Counted from the first letter of the stretch, positions 46,256 through 58,956 are shown. The stretch: 64,000 nt of DNA from Cryptomeria japonica (GCF_030272615.1 NC_081409.1:646012468-646076467), one strand, 5' to 3'. Numbers and translations: made by a program. The notes: generated by a model not told the origin, from the letters alone.

Positions 46256-46974
46256 AGAGAAACACAACCCTTTTAGACTTTACAAACTGCCTCAATGCAT
46301 TGACAAAGAAAAATCATTGCAAAGCTACCACCTTGCTGCCATATTGATAGACCCTTACACAATCACCCATAACATTTTCAAATTAACAAATTTATTCAAT
46401 CGCCCCAGTGAAATTCTTCATAACTTGGTTTTACAAACCATATGCAAAACTTAGAAAAATCCAACGGTGGAAATGTGAGATATGGCCCCTGTGTTAGGAC
46501 TGTATTTTCTGCAACAGTCTACCCCTAAATTTCAGACCTTTACTCCCACAATGCACATGCCATCTTGTGCATGGCCTCATCAAACCAAAAATTATGAAAA
46601 TATACAATATAATATACCATCATACCCATTTGTGGGGTTAGATCAATCTGGAAATAAAATATAAAACATTTTCTTGCTCACTATTAACCCTAGGGCAGGG
46701 ATATGACTGTTTTCACAAGAAATTAGACATCTTCACCAAAAAAAAACCAAATCAATTCAAAACAAATAAAAAATAAACTTAGTTCATTATAGAAATATCT
46801 CCAACCATGAAGGAATGAAACTAATTCATAAAAGTACTCAAAACAATGGAAAATCAGATTGTTCTACGTGGAAACCTAGAAAATACACATGAAAATTAGA
46901 TTTTTATTGCTTCAAAACTCCAAACATGATCAAAACCCCTTTTACCAACAACACAAAATGATTCAATTTTATCC
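46256..46974. other. Unassigned sequence between elements E and F
   Basis: A+T-rich DNA without a recognised frame or motif. It ends in TATCC, the left flank of F, and so continues at 54812 on the other side of F. It may be part of D's interior or an LTR of a further element that hosted E and F. Confidence 0.35.
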
Positions 46975-48181
46975 TGTAAAGCGGAAAATCACGATCGAAC
47001 CCTAGTTGTTCTCCCCTCCCCAACTCCAAGGAGAAAGGAAGGAGGTCACTAGGGTTGACGGTTTTCACTTAGGGGAGACTTTACATTCAAAAGAGGGGTT
47101 GAAACCCACAAGATCCAATCCCACACAATGCAAGATTTGATTCTAAATGAGTTTCAAGGGTTAAAACAGCAAGGCTACCCTCTTTTGTAAAGAATGTAGA
47201 TAGAAGGATTGAGCTAGGAATGCATGTAAAGTGAGAAAGATATACTTATAAATAGAGATAGGAATATAGGATGAAGTTGCGGACCTAGAATTAGCAATAA
47301 AATGTCAAGACAATGCTGTCCTGCAAATTTGAACGAAAGTTGACGGGACGATGGCACCCGGCGTGCACACGGTCCTCCAAAAAATCCGCGAAACGAAGGG
47401 GGATCTGTTCGTCTCTGCACAAGGATTCCAGATCTTTAATTACAGCCATGTACCTGCAGCCTACACACAGAAAAGAGAGGAAGATTGGGGGGTTAGGGAT
47501 TAGGGGTTTACCTTTAGGTCAAACCCCGGTTTTGGAATTAACCAAGAAATGAGAATGCTGTAAATGTAAATGATTGTAATGTAAACAAGTACTGATACCT
47601 TGTTGTAATAATGTTTGTATTCTTACATGCGAAGGTGTAAATGTTGTATGTTGTATGTTGTAAGTTGTAAGTGATCTCCTCTTCAATGGTTGAATCCTTG
47701 TCTTGAATGCAACACTTAGCCTTGAATGGAGACTTAGAATGCTCAATTGCTTGAAGGAATGCTTGAATTCTTGAGTGTTTGAGTGTTTTAATATCGCTTC
47801 TGCATCTTGCACAGATATGTCCTTCCTCCCCAAAATGGGAGAGGAAATGTAGTTTATATACTTGCCAATTAAGGTTGAAAGACTGATTTTTCCAACCTTG
47901 GGCCGACATAGCAACCTTATTTTCCAATTTGCAAATTTAAAGACCCGAAGCCCCATAAGAGACCGGGCCCAAAATAGGGCCAGGGACTAGGGCGCTGGGC
48001 ACCATGGTCCCACCTCCAGGGACAACAGGGTGCAAGGAGGATCAGGCCAGGGTGCTGAAAAATGCAGTTTTTGATGTCATGAACAAGTTTCGGGGTCTCC
48101 ATTCAGGTTCCGTGTTGCATCGCCATCATGAAGACCTAAATGCAGTCGAAATTGCAAGTGTCACAATTTTAGGACATTACA
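46975..48181 (-). repeat. 3' LTR of element F
   Basis: Starts TGTAAAGCGG and ends TTTTAGGACATTACA on the plus strand. It contains a single copy of the GGGCGCTGGGCACCATGG block that is repeated in the partner LTR, and a TTGTATGTTGTATG microsatellite-like run. Confidence 0.85.
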
Positions 48182-48200
48182 TTTAGGCCCCACTTTAGTG
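48182..48200 (-). other. Polypurine tract of element F
   Basis: The minus strand reads AAAGTGGGGCCTAAA directly before the 3' LTR start TGTAATGTCC. Confidence 0.7.
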
Positions 48201-48925
48201 GGAGTATAAGCGTACGCCCATACTTCCGGTAAAGTACAAGGAAACAACATTGGAAGACTTTCACCACATCAAGGAGGCAAGACACACCGAGCCCCCAGTG
48301 GACTAAGGATCTTACGACTCCGATTGACAAAGTAAAAGGGAAGATCACAAGGGAGAACCATGACTGTCAGTAGTAAGGTTCCCTCACTATGAGTCATGCA
48401 AGAGAAATACCAAAAATTTTCAAGGCAAAGCTAAGTTCGCCAAGAAATTTTCGAGTATCCTGAAGGGATAGACGGGGTGTATGCCCCCCTACATTAAAGT
48501 GATCGCACATGCCTCAACGGGGGTGATTTCTTTAAGGTAGTGATACACATAAGAAATGAGAAGGGAAAGGAGCATGTTATCACAAAGATTTAGCCCCCAA
48601 GTGTGAGATAAACCCAAGGATAATAGACACAAAACACAAAGCACGAGGTGACTTCGCTTTCCTCAAGGTCAGTATGCTATATGATAATTCATGTATATCA
48701 TATGTATGTATGCATAATTGTTCTTCATTCCCCAATCAAGGAAGGTCACCTAGAAGAAGGGAACACATGTGTCTTTTGAGTCAACATGAGAGAGACCAAA
48801 AGAGATCTCAATGCTTTGCATCGTCCTCAAGTAGACAACACTAAGGACAACAAATAGAAGAATGAGAATAACACATAGAAGAGGTAACAAAAGAGAGGAG
48901 GAGAGAGTCTGCTATGCTAATGAAA

Positions 48926-49891
48926 CTAGTCTAGCACGTCATCCACCCCCCGATTTTGCTGATCAATATTTTGGGAAGGCAGGAAACACGCTAGAGGAGG
49001 AACATTCAACACAGCAGATGGAGCTATCACAAGATCCAAACAAGGGCTATGTTCATGTTCCAAGCCACGTTGTTCTTGTCTAGGAGCTAGGATAAGTACT
49101 TTAGAAAATTCGTTAGATAAATGGTTATGAATATCAACAAATTCATATTCACTATCAGAAGCAAGAGAAGTAACATTTTCATCATGAATAGCATTTTCAT
49201 CTATATCATCATCAAGATTTATAAAAACAGGATCTTTAACTCGCACAAGATCAAAACCATCATGCATCTTATGTTTAGGAGATTTTGGAGAAAATGGAAT
49301 AATGCTTGTTGAAGGTGTTTTTGGGGATTGCAAAATTTGAGAAGCAGCTGCTTGAGCTCTAAGACGACGCTTTCATCGGTGTTCACACGCAGAACGATTT
49401 CATCTAGTCTTAGTAGGAAGTGGAGAAGATTGAGGAGGAGGAATGTTCTCATCCTTATCACTTGGGTGTTTAGGTTGTGGTCTCTTAGGCTGGATAATAG
49501 GAGAAGAGGAAGGTCTCTTCTCTCCATAAGAGGAAGGAGGAGGAATTGCTCCATATAAAGGAGGAATATTTGGTTTAGGAAGGAGACCAAGTCCATCATG
49601 ATGAGGAGGTATAGGCCTACTTTTAGAAAGTTTATTAGACATAGACATAGTCACATCCATAGGAATGGGTTGGGAATCTTCTTGAGGAAAGACATTAGTT
49701 TTATCTTTCAAAGGAAGAACTTCCTTCTCAAGAATGATAGGAATATCAAGTTTGGGTGTTCTAGTTTCACTTATAGATAGGATCATATCTGTTTTCCACT
49801 TTTGATAAGATTTGAAAAGATGATCACTTCACGGAGGAAGAGACTGGAATTGTTTAGGCCAAAAATAATCAATAGGAACGCTAGAAGTTCT
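48926..49891 (-). pseudogene. Proline-rich tail of gag-pol in element F
   Basis: Overlapping decayed frames with Pro/Lys/Ser-rich sequence (for example IIQPKRPQPKHPSDKDEN at 49400-49786) and an acidic stretch (FINLDDDIDENAIHDEN at 48926-49333). In the Tat-type elements I know, RT should begin about here, but no RT motif is visible, so pol appears deleted between about 48200 and 48900. Frame changes are frequent. Confidence 0.55.
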
Positions 49892-51160
49892 TTAAGCTGG
49901 TTGAAAGAGACTATGATTGATAGTAACAACTTCACCATTATGGGGAAATTTCAAACATTTATGAATAGGAGAAGAAATAGCTTTCATGGAAGATAGCCAA
50001 GGATAGCCTAGCTTCACACGAAATTGTTCGGAAGATGGAATAATAGAAAAGCTCACATCAAGGGATTTGTTATGGACCTCAATAGGTAATGTAATAGAAC
50101 CAATTGCAGGTGAAGAAAATGCATCAAATAATTTCACAATCACATCTATTTTGTCATAGATCACTTGATTCAATTGCAAAGTAAAAAGAAATTCTTCAGT
50201 AATAACATTAACCATGCAAGCAGGATCAATAAGCACTCCATGGCAAGGTGTATTCTTGACTTTTGCAACTATATATAAAGGACCATCAGGTGCCCTGATA
50301 GTTTCATTAGAATCAAATGTGATGGAAGGTTCTTTAGGGTTTTCTTGCTGCTCTACAAAGTTAATCACATTTGGAGTCATAAACACAAGACCATCAGATG
50401 AGAAAGAGGAATCATTAGTCTCAATCACATTAGAGGTATGAGAAGGTAATGGATCAGTAAAAATCTTAAGATTTTGGTTAGGAGGAGCTACAAATGTATT
50501 GCCTTTATCATTCACTCCTGAAACAAAGATAGTATTATTATCAATCAAATCTTGAATTTTACCCTTTAAAGCAAAACATTTTTCAGTATCATGCCCAGGT
50601 TGACGATGAAATTGACAAAAAGATTTGTTATCAAAATAGGGTGAATTAATCTTTGCAGGATCTATTTGCTTTATAAGAGGGAGAGTAAGCACATTTTGTT
50701 CCAATAACTTATTCATAATACTATGCAATGATTCATTCAAAGGAGTAAACTTTCTTTCTTTCTTGAAAAACTTAGAAATAGGAGGCACACCTGATGCTGC
50801 ATTCACATTGTTGTTGATGATGTTTTCATTGAACTTAACGGACTCTCTGTTCGGTTTAAACTTTCCAAATGGTTGTTGACTACTATCACCCTTATCACTT
50901 GGAGCCATAGGATTTGCTTGTTCCATTTGACTCACAGTCAGTTGATAATTGTGAAGAGTTGCACACAACTGTTGGAAAGAAGTAAACTTAGAAAACAAAA
51001 GTTTTTCTCTAATATCTTTTTGTAAATTAGAAATAAAGATTCTTTGAATATCATTGTCAGGCACTGGAAAAGAGATTTGAGCATACAAATGCTTATATCT
51101 ACCAATGAAATCAGTCACTTTTTCTTTAACACCTTGTTTACAATGCATTAAATCAATCAA
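49892..51160 (-). pseudogene. Gag C-terminal half and protease-like domain of element F
   Basis: An open frame of 422 codons. It begins in the gag core (VKEKVTDFIGRYKHLYAQI, IFISNLQKDIREKLLF). A zinc-finger-like FCQFHRQPGHDTEKCFALKG near residue 185 is typical of Ty3 Tat/Athila-type gags. An aspartic protease fold follows, with the active-site region reading GVLIDPACMVNVI, where DSGA or DTGA is usual. The Asp is kept and Ser-Gly-Ala is changed to Pro-Ala-Cys. Then come GSITLPIEV and KLGYPWLSSM. It ends shortly before the Pro-rich region. Confidence 0.8.
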
Positions 51161-51193
51161 AGTAACTTTAGGACTTATATTGTTTTGAAATTG

Positions 51194-52356
51194 TTAAATA
51201 AAAGCATTTGCAAGTTGTTCGAAAGAAGTAATAGAATAAGAAGGCAATGAGCAATACCATTGTAGGGCTTTATCTCTTAATGTCCTAGTAAACAATTTTG
51301 CAAGCAACCTTTGGTCATAAGCAAAATTGGTACATATTGTTTGAAAAGTCTTAACATGTGTTAGAGGATCACCTTTACCATTATAAAGCTCCAAATGCGG
51401 GATTTCAACATGTTTAGGGGGGATAGCTCAAACAATGTCAGGAGAAAGTGGGCTCGCAACATCAAATGTAGGCACACTAAACTTAAATTGATTCATAGAG
51501 GCAATTTGTTGCTGTAAAGAAGAGACAGTTTGTGCAAGGTTGTTAATGGTCGCTTCAGTCGAGGAGTTCATATTAGATGTGTTAGATTGTGATGGAGGTA
51601 TTGTGTTATTGAAAGAAGGTATTGATTGAGAGTAAGGTGGCGGGACACTATGATAGTTAGTCATAGGAGATGATTGGAAAAGAGGAGCACTACAAGGAGG
51701 AATGGAATGGTTAAATGAATTGCCCCCTTGCGTCATGTTCATTTGTGGAGATATAATAGGAACACTTATTGAAGGAATGAATGAAGAAGTTGGATTGAAT
51801 GAAGGAAGAGGGTTAATTGAAGAGGAAGGATTGCCCCATGACTGGTGATCATAGGCGGAATGTCTTGTATAGAAGTAGTCATTATGTTTGATGTAAAGGT
51901 AGGTATACTAGCAATAGAAGTTGTCAACGGAATAGAATGATTGAATTGAGTGGGAGGTTATGTATAACCTAAAGTTTCGGCACAACTCTTCATAGGCATC
52001 ACATTCGAATCCACAATGTGTGCAATTCCATGCAAAATATCAATTCCATTCTTATCACTTTGAACCATACATTTTAGACCCTGAATTAATGAAAGAGCTT
52101 GACTATCGGGATACTCTTGAGACATCCATTGCTGAAAATCATCAAATTGCTTATCCAATTTCGAAAGTTGTTCTACAGAAACCTCATGGAGAGCTTCTTC
52201 ATCATTAAGAGGATTAGAGGAATTACCCGTGTCCTCATTAAAAAGGCCATTCAAATTAGGTTCCATCTCCTTGGTAACTAAACCTTGGAAAGACTTAATT
52301 CTAAGGCTTCGTCTAACGGGAATAGTGTAAGTAGGGCTTATTGTTGTGAAACTCAT
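51194..52356 (-). pseudogene. Gag N-terminal half of element F
   Basis: Broken frames leading into the 49892-51160 frame. 51958-52356 is a start region with SFTTISPTYTIPVRRSLRIK; 51428-51742 is Ser/Pro/Asn-rich; 51194-51394 holds the gag core start (MELYNGKGDPLTHVKTFQTI, LRDKALQWYCSLP). The order and the LYNGKGDP...HVKTF pattern are those of Ty3 gag. A stop near 51194 interrupts the join. Confidence 0.75.
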
Positions 52357-53523
52357 GCACTAAAGGGAGAGAGAAGATTTTGAATTTAGAGGTAGAAAAT
52401 TTTAATAAAATCAGCTAATCTCCTAGATTTAGGCTGTTAAATGCAAATATGACAATCTCCCAAAATTTCGGAAAAAATGTCAGGGACCGTGGCGAACAGA
52501 GTGCACACGGTCCTCGCAACTTTTTTCAAAATTTTTAGAGATGAAAGTTATGATGATTTTAAAGCTAATCTGAAAAAATTGAGTGATTTTACGATCTGTA
52601 GATAAGCCAAATTAAAGTTGCAATCTCAAAATTGAACCCTACCAAGATTGTTGAAAAATGCAAAATTTAAATTTTGAAAAAGAGATGGAAACTGAAATTT
52701 TGAATTTTATGATTTTAGAGGGAATACTAAGAGCAATGCAAGCTTTGAAATTTAAAAGTTGACTCAATTTCACGCAAAATTCAATTTTGAAAGCGGAAAT
52801 CAAAGTTGTTGCAATTAAACACTTAAGTTCGAAAGTCACAAATTGCAAGAATTTGAATAAAGCACTGAAATTTCGAATGAATGTCGACACGCTTTTCAGA
52901 TTTAGAACAGTAAGAACACAATTTTGACACAAAATTTTAATTTCAACGATTTTTGAATGATTAGAAGCCTTAATCCAAGCAATCACTAGACCAACTTTGA
53001 CTTTAATTTTGAAAGTGTTAGAATTGATGAAATCAGCCAAGATTCTAGATTTTAGCAGAAAAATACAGTAAGATCTAGCTCCCGAAATTTCAGAAAAAAT
53101 GTCGGGGACAATGGCACTCGGGGTGCACACGGTCCTCGCAATTTTTTTCCAAATTTTCAGGGATGAAAGATATTATGATTTTGTTGCGGAATCCAAAGTT
53201 ACAGCTGATTTGGAGATGTTTTGATCAGTGAAATAATCGGTCAAAGGTTGAATCAAGAGGGTTTTAAAAATTAGGGTTTTGACACTTAACCACTTAATTT
53301 TCAGAATTAAAGCACAAATATGAATTGATAATTTGTAATAGAAGGGTAGATCTGAAACAAGCATTAACCATTAAACATTTCACAAGCTTAATAACTAAAA
53401 AGAAAATTTAGGGTTTTTATGCAATTAACCTCTAAAATTTGCAAAAGATCAAACATGGAAATGTAATCAAGGCATCCAATTTTCAGATCTAACCATGAAT
53501 AATCAGAAAGGATGTTCATGTCA
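52357..53523 (-). repeat. Leader of element F with an internal duplication
   Basis: Non-coding leader between PBS and gag. Blocks near 52470-52560 and 53088-53180 are alike (both have AAAAAATGTC.GGGAC, GTGCACACGGTCCTCGCAA and GATGAAAG.TATNATGATTTT), about 617 bases apart. This suggests an old tandem duplication. A similar GTGCACACGGTCCTC also lies in both LTRs. Confidence 0.55.
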
Positions 53524-53535
53524 GGTTCACCAAAA
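53524..53535 (-). other. Primer-binding site of element F
   Basis: The minus strand next to the 5' LTR reads TTTTGGTGAACCTGACATG. TGGTGAACC starts three bases from the LTR end, the right place and opening for a tRNA primer site. The tRNA type was not determined. Confidence 0.6.
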
Positions 53536-54811
53536 TGTAAAGCGGAAAATCGCAATCGAGCCCTAGTTGTTCTCCCCTCCCCAACTCCAAGGAGAAAGGA
53601 AGGAGGTCACTAGGGTTGACGATTTTCACTTAGGGGAGACTTTACATTCAAAAGAGGGGTTGAAATCCACAAGATCCAATCCCACACAATGCAAGATTGG
53701 ATTCTAAATGAGTTTCAAGGGTTAAGACAGCAAGGCTACCCTCTTTTGTAAAGAATGTAGATAGAAGGATTGAGCTAGGAATGCATGTAAAGTGAGAAAG
53801 ATTTGCTTATAAACAGAGATAGGAATGTAGGATGAAGCTGCAGACCTGGAATAGTAGTAAAATGTCGAGATGATGCTGTCCTACAAATTTGAGCGAAAGT
53901 TGACGGGACGATGGTGCCCAACATGCACACGGTCCTCTGAAAAATCCGCAAAACAAAGGGGGATCTGTTCGTCTCTGCACAAGGATTCCAGATCTTCAAT
54001 TACAGCCGCGTACCTACAGCCTACACACAGAAAAGAGAGGACGATTGGGGGGTTAGGGATTAGGGGTTTGCCTTTAGGTCAAACCCTGGTTTTAGAATTA
54101 ACCAAGAAATGAGAATGTTGTAAATGTAAATGATTGTAATGTAAACAAGTACTGATACGTTGTTGTAAGAATGTTTGGATTCTTACATGCGAAGGTGTAA
54201 ATGTTGTATGTTGTATGTTGTATGTTGTAAGTGATCTCCTCTTCAATGGTTGAATCCTTGTCTTGAATGCAACACTTAGCCTTGAATGGAGACTTAGAAT
54301 GCTCAATTGCTTGAAGGAATGCTTGAATGCTTGAATGCTTGAGTGTTTGAGTGTTTGAATATCACTTCCGCGTCTTGCACACATATGTCCTTCCTCCACA
54401 AAATGGGAGAGGAAATGTAGTTTATATACTCGCCAATTAGGGTTGAAAGACTGATTTTTCTGACCTTGGGCTGACATAGCAACCTTATTTTCCAATTTGC
54501 AAACTTAAAGACCCGAAGCCCCATAAGAGACCGGGCCCAAAATAGGGCCAGGGACCAGGGCGCTGGGCACCATGGTCCTGGGGGACCAGGGCGCTGGGTG
54601 CCATGGTCCTGAAGGACCAGGGCACTAGGCACCATGGTCCCACCTCCAAGGACAGCAGGGTGCAAGGAGGATTAGGCCAGGGTGCTGAAAAATGCAGTTT
54701 TTGATGTCATGAACAAGTTCCGGGGTCTCCATTCAGGTTCCGTGTTGCATCGCCATCGTGAAGACCCAAATGCAGTCAAAATTGCAAGTGTCACAATTTT
54801 AGGATGTTACA
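53536..54811 (-). repeat. 5' LTR of element F, with a triple tandem repeat
   Basis: Starts TGTAAAGCGG and ends AGGATGTTACA. Near 54550-54645 a roughly 31-base unit with GGACCAGGGCGCTGGGCACC is present three times, while the partner LTR has one copy. A second short-period run (GAATGCTTGAATGCTTG) is at about 54316-54345. Confidence 0.85.
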
Positions 54812-55290
54812 CATCCATTTATAACCCTCAAGGCCTTCTAGGACAAAATCCAACCTAAAACCAACTTATAACTAACTTATGACAACTTTTTGCATTCTTG
54901 ACAACTTTTTGACAACAAAAAGTTTCTCCAAAGTTGTCAAGTTTGACAACTATGTATGTCAACTTGCCAAACCTATATCTGAACCTTCTAAAACATTAAA
55001 ATGGTCATTAGATGACCTTATTAACATATTTTATCCACCTAAACACACTTCTACCCCAAAAACCCAATTTTAGCCTTTTCTAGGCCTGATTGCTCAAAAT
55101 GGCAATTTTACACTTTTTGACCATTACATTGCATTTCACTACATTTTATGGCTCACATGGCCATGTTACATCATTTAAAGACCTTATAGGTCTTGTTTGT
55201 CTTCATTTTTCATCAAATCCTCCATACGGCCTATCAGTGACCCTGCTCCACCTTGTCTTCCTCAGTGCACCTACACCATAAATACATGAC
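54812..55290. other. Unassigned sequence right of element F
   Basis: Continuation of the segment at 46256-46974 across F. No frame or domain recognised. It ends somewhere before D's recognisable 3' region, possibly at the CACCTACA near 55270. Confidence 0.3.
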
Positions 55291-55971
55291 TCAAGGGGAG
55301 TTGACAGCCATATCTTCTGATTGTTATCAGACATGTTGGACACAGGGGGAGTGAATTTGTCTAAGGTTGTACCGGTATGATTGTGTTTATGGAAGTATCT
55401 GGGATTGCGATGTATTTCAATGTCTATCCAATTTGTACTTAACTGAAATCACAATTGGACCATCGAGAGTGTTGCCTGCAAAGATGGAAGAGTTGCCTGC
55501 ACTACAGAACATGTCTTTGGTATCGTAGAAGATACAATTGGTATCAATATCAACTTCAACACTTGATATCAGCAAATTGGGTCAGAATAACTTTTTCATA
55601 TCAAATGGGAGATTATGCAGTCTGATCGGCAGGTATGTTGTATTCACTGACACGTGCTTTCAATTGATTTTAGACTTGTATATGCATATGTTACTAGTTT
55701 GCATATACATTTGGTTTCTGAGCAATTGGTGTTAATTTGTGGTTAATATCTCCATCTCAAGTGTTGTGACTTGAGAGAATGTAACGAATTATAGTTGAAG
55801 GTGGAGAAGCATCTGGTAGAGAAAAAAGGGATAGAACAATCTATCAATACCCAGTTGACACTAGGAAGAAAGAAACCCTGTCAGTGCCCTTTGCCATTGT
55901 TGTTAAAGGCGGAGAAATAATATGTAGTATCGGATAACACATGTGTTGACATCAATGCCAAAGGGGGAGAT
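55291..55971 (+). other. 3' end of D interior with polypurine tract
   Basis: Non-coding DNA ending in CAATGCCAAAGGGGGAGAT (PPT, about 55953-55971) right before the LTR start TGTTGGTATTGTG. The PPT is the same as in A, B and G. A second purine-rich ACACAGGGGGAGTGAAT lies near 55335. Confidence 0.65.
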
Positions 55972-56757
55972 TGTTGGTATTGTGTTGTCATTGATGTCAA
56001 TTGGTATAGAAGGATGCAACTAGTTTGGTAGAGTGTTGACATTACTGACATTGATGTCAACCCGCATTGTGATGTCATTGATGATCACCGGTAAATGGTA
56101 TACAGTTGATGCTAACTAGTGTGTAGGAATTGGAGAAAGTTGTTGTTAGGGAACAATGTTTACTCGTGTGTGGTGTGCTATTAATATATTAGTTCAATTG
56201 GTAAGGGTGTGACACCAGTGTAGTAGGATATGCTGATGATAAGAGTATGTAGTAGAAGGTAAGCATCAGATTGGTGATATGATGTGACATCGATGAAGCA
56301 AGACTTATAGAAGACCCACTGATGAGTAGAGTATGAAGACAAGGTAATCTTGAACCAGTAGTGTTCATGGGCAAGCAAGCAAGGTTGCAAAATGGTGTGC
56401 AAGTACCAATGAGTAAAGGAATAAGGAACATACAAAGTATAAAGCCATAATGAAGTTGAAGTTATAGAGAGGATGAAAGGTGAAGTCACATGTACTAGTT
56501 GTAATCCACCAGAGATAGATATTGTCATCAGATGAAAGAGTAGTCATCGGATGCAGATTCTAGAAGGCTGATGAGGATAAATATGTAGCTATCAGTTGAA
56601 TTTAATAGCATAGGATCTTGATGTAGTAGGTACTAGATGATAATGTAAAGTGAGGTTGAAGCATGATGAAGAAGAATGCATGGAATATGTTGCTAGATAA
56701 GAGGATGAAGGTTGAGTGGTGTTTGTCACACCACCTAGCAGGTTTGCGCACATCGCT
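55972..56757 (+). repeat. 3' LTR of element D, first part
   Basis: Matches the start of the 5' LTR (20450 to about 21235), including TGTTGTCATTGATGTCAAT and the CACACCAC block. It is interrupted at GCGCACATCGCT by element G. Antisense frames here are shadows shared by both LTR copies. Confidence 0.85.
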
Positions 56758-57468
56758 TGTTGGCTTTGTACACTCCAATGAGAAATTGTAGGTGATTGAA
56801 GCTATTATCATTGATGGTAACCTTGCAATCCTATGGCACCGGCAGACACCGACACCAACAAACTCTACACCGACAGATAGTTGACCGGCAGCGACAAAGA
56901 TGATTACCAACACCCTCGCTGACATGATTTTGTTTATTGTAGATCTTGTAGATCATTCAAGATGTAGACATGGGAAGATTATTGTAGGAGTAAAATGTGA
57001 ATATTAAGGCAGATTTTGGAGTAAGGTTTATGGTTATTGTATGAGCTTAAACCGGTACTGAACCTGGCATAGCAAATGTTGAACTAAATCTATACATTAT
57101 ATTAGATTTGCATAATCCATTTTGTAAGTCAGTGAGACTTCCTTTTGTAATTAAGTAGTGAGCTTTAGGTAGTTGGTCTTCCTGCATGTGCAGGCCCCTA
57201 TTGTAAGTAATATCCATTCATTAGCTAGTGAGTAAATATTGTGGGTCACAAATCCCACCAAGGTTTTTCCCACACCGGGTTTCCTCACCAAAAATCTTGT
57301 GTTATGGTGTGATTTCTATGTTGTGCTTATTGTTCATATTTACTGCATTAATTCTTGTTTACCGGTACACTATTTTGGAATGCAATTTATTTAACAAGGT
57401 TAGAAAATCTACTAACCGGTTAGATACTAATTCACCCCCCCCTCTCAGTACCTTTGGGAATCCTAACA
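56758..57468 (+). repeat. 5' LTR of element G
   Basis: 711 bases, TGTTGGCTTTGTACACTCC to GGGAATCCTAACA. It has the conserved end block TTCACCCCCCCCTCTCAG about 35 bases from its end. Confidence 0.9.
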
Positions 57469-57484
57469 ATTGGTATCAGAGCCT
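57469..57484 (+). other. Primer-binding site of element G
   Basis: ATTGGTATCAGAGCCT directly after the LTR. The initiator tRNA-Met type core TGGTATCAGAGC is intact. Confidence 0.88.
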
Positions 57485-57539
57485 GGTCCTCTTTTTTCAA
57501 AAGCCTAATAGCTTGAGGGAGATTCTGACACTGGTATAG

Positions 57540-58613
57540 ATGGATAGCTTGAGAAAGCAATTGGAAATAGGTCTTGTAGATTATGATGCAGAAAAGTTGA
57601 ACAATATCAAACTTGAAGATGATCTGAAGGCTGCATAGGAAATCATTCAAGGACTTCAGGAGAATCTTACTATTGCTAGAAACAAAAGAAGAGAACTTTA
57701 TGAGAAGATACATAATAATGATGATGAAAATGAAACTCTTAATGATCTTGTAAGCAAGATGAAGCAAGAAAACATGACCTTGAGGAATGAGATGCAAGAT
57801 ATGACTATGAGATTTTGTAAAGACATTGAAGATAGAAAGAAAAATGAAGATGACTTGGCTAGGAAAATCAATGATGCTGGAAATGAAAATCTAAGACTTA
57901 GTCATGAAAATGATATGTTAAAGAGAGATCTGATTCACTTGGAACATGATAAAACTGAACTCATGAGACAAAAGGATTTCTTGGAAAATGAGTTGGCTAC
58001 TACAAATCAACATAAAGAGAAATTCAAGAAAAGTTCAGAAGAACTTGATGATATGTTGAAAAATTAGAAACCTAATGGAGATACTAATGGACTTGGCTTT
58101 GAAGTTGGTGAGAGCTCTAATACTGCAACCAATCATGATCACAGTAAACTAGTAAGACAACCTAATGCTTATAAATTTAATGGGAAATGCTTTAACTATA
58201 ACAAGTATGGTCATAGAGAAAATCACTATAGATCTAGAAACTATTAGAACACTAATGCACCCACCGGTCAATGTTCTAAATGCAACAAAATTGGTCATAA
58301 TTCAGAAAATTGCAGAATGAATGTAAGATGTTATTTTTGTGGAAGATTTGGACACTTATCTAATCAATGCAGAACACATACCAACATAGGATATGGAAAA
58401 GCTATTCAGAAAAATAATGTGACTTGTTATGCTTGTAACAAGATTGGACATATTACAAAATTTTGTAGAAGTAAGGCATCACAAACAAATAACAAAGGAC
58501 CCAGCATGAAAGGTAAAGAAAAGGTTGAAGAGGTAAAGCAAGAATTTTCAAAACAATGGATTAGAAAAATAGATCAGAATGTTGATGAGGCTATTCCTTC
58601 ACCAGTAGAATAG
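57540..58613 (+). pseudogene. Coiled-coil and zinc-knuckle gag-like protein of element G
   Basis: A single frame from ATG 57540 (MDSLRKQLEIGL) with three stops (about 57637, 58065 and 58245). The first 175 residues are strongly charged and heptad-like (LRNEMQDMTMRFCKDIEDRK, NEDDLARKINDAGNENLRL), a likely long coiled coil. Four zinc knuckles follow: a damaged CFNYNKYGHRENHY, then CSKCNKIGHNSENC, CYFCGRFGHLSNQC and CYACNKIGHITKFC (58191-58470). It lacks the LDGTNY copia gag start seen in A. It resembles the gag relics of D and H. The likely role is RNA binding and packaging. Confidence 0.78.
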
Positions 58614-58956
58614 AGTATCACTCCACTGGCAAGAGATTATTTATCTAACTGAAAATAAATCTTTTGGGGGTATGGCAACTAATTGAAAATCATGCTAGTT
58701 TACCCTTGGTTGATGGTAAGAAGATGGAATGCTTCTTTACCGGCAGATGAGTTAAGTTTTCACTTAACCGACAGGCATTTATTATGGTAGTTGAAGGAAA
58801 TGACATTATAAAGCAATTGTTTTTCACTCTTTTTCATTCACTGAGCATTCAAATTTCCTAAGAGCACGAAAAACCCGAGTGAAGGCATCCATAGCGAGAA
58901 GTGAAGCAAAATATTTCAAGCATTCAAACCTAAAGGCAGATTAAGGTATTTATCAA

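Larger units (their letters stand above)
46975..54811 (-). mobile_element. Element F: Ty3-type element lacking reverse transcriptase
   Basis: A 7.8-kb minus-strand element with LTRs at 46975-48181 and 53536-54811, PPT at the left, PBS at the right, and near-matching flanks TATCC (46970-46974) and CATCC (54812-54816). The interior keeps gag and protease-like coding but has no RT, RNase H or integrase motif in either strand. It is a deletion derivative that would have depended on another element for enzymes. Confidence 0.82.

Noticed and set aside
54316-54360. CRISPR-like or satellite array (GAATGCTTGAATGCTTG run)
   Set aside because: Short, irregular period with no spacers, inside an LTR and also present in shorter form in the partner LTR.
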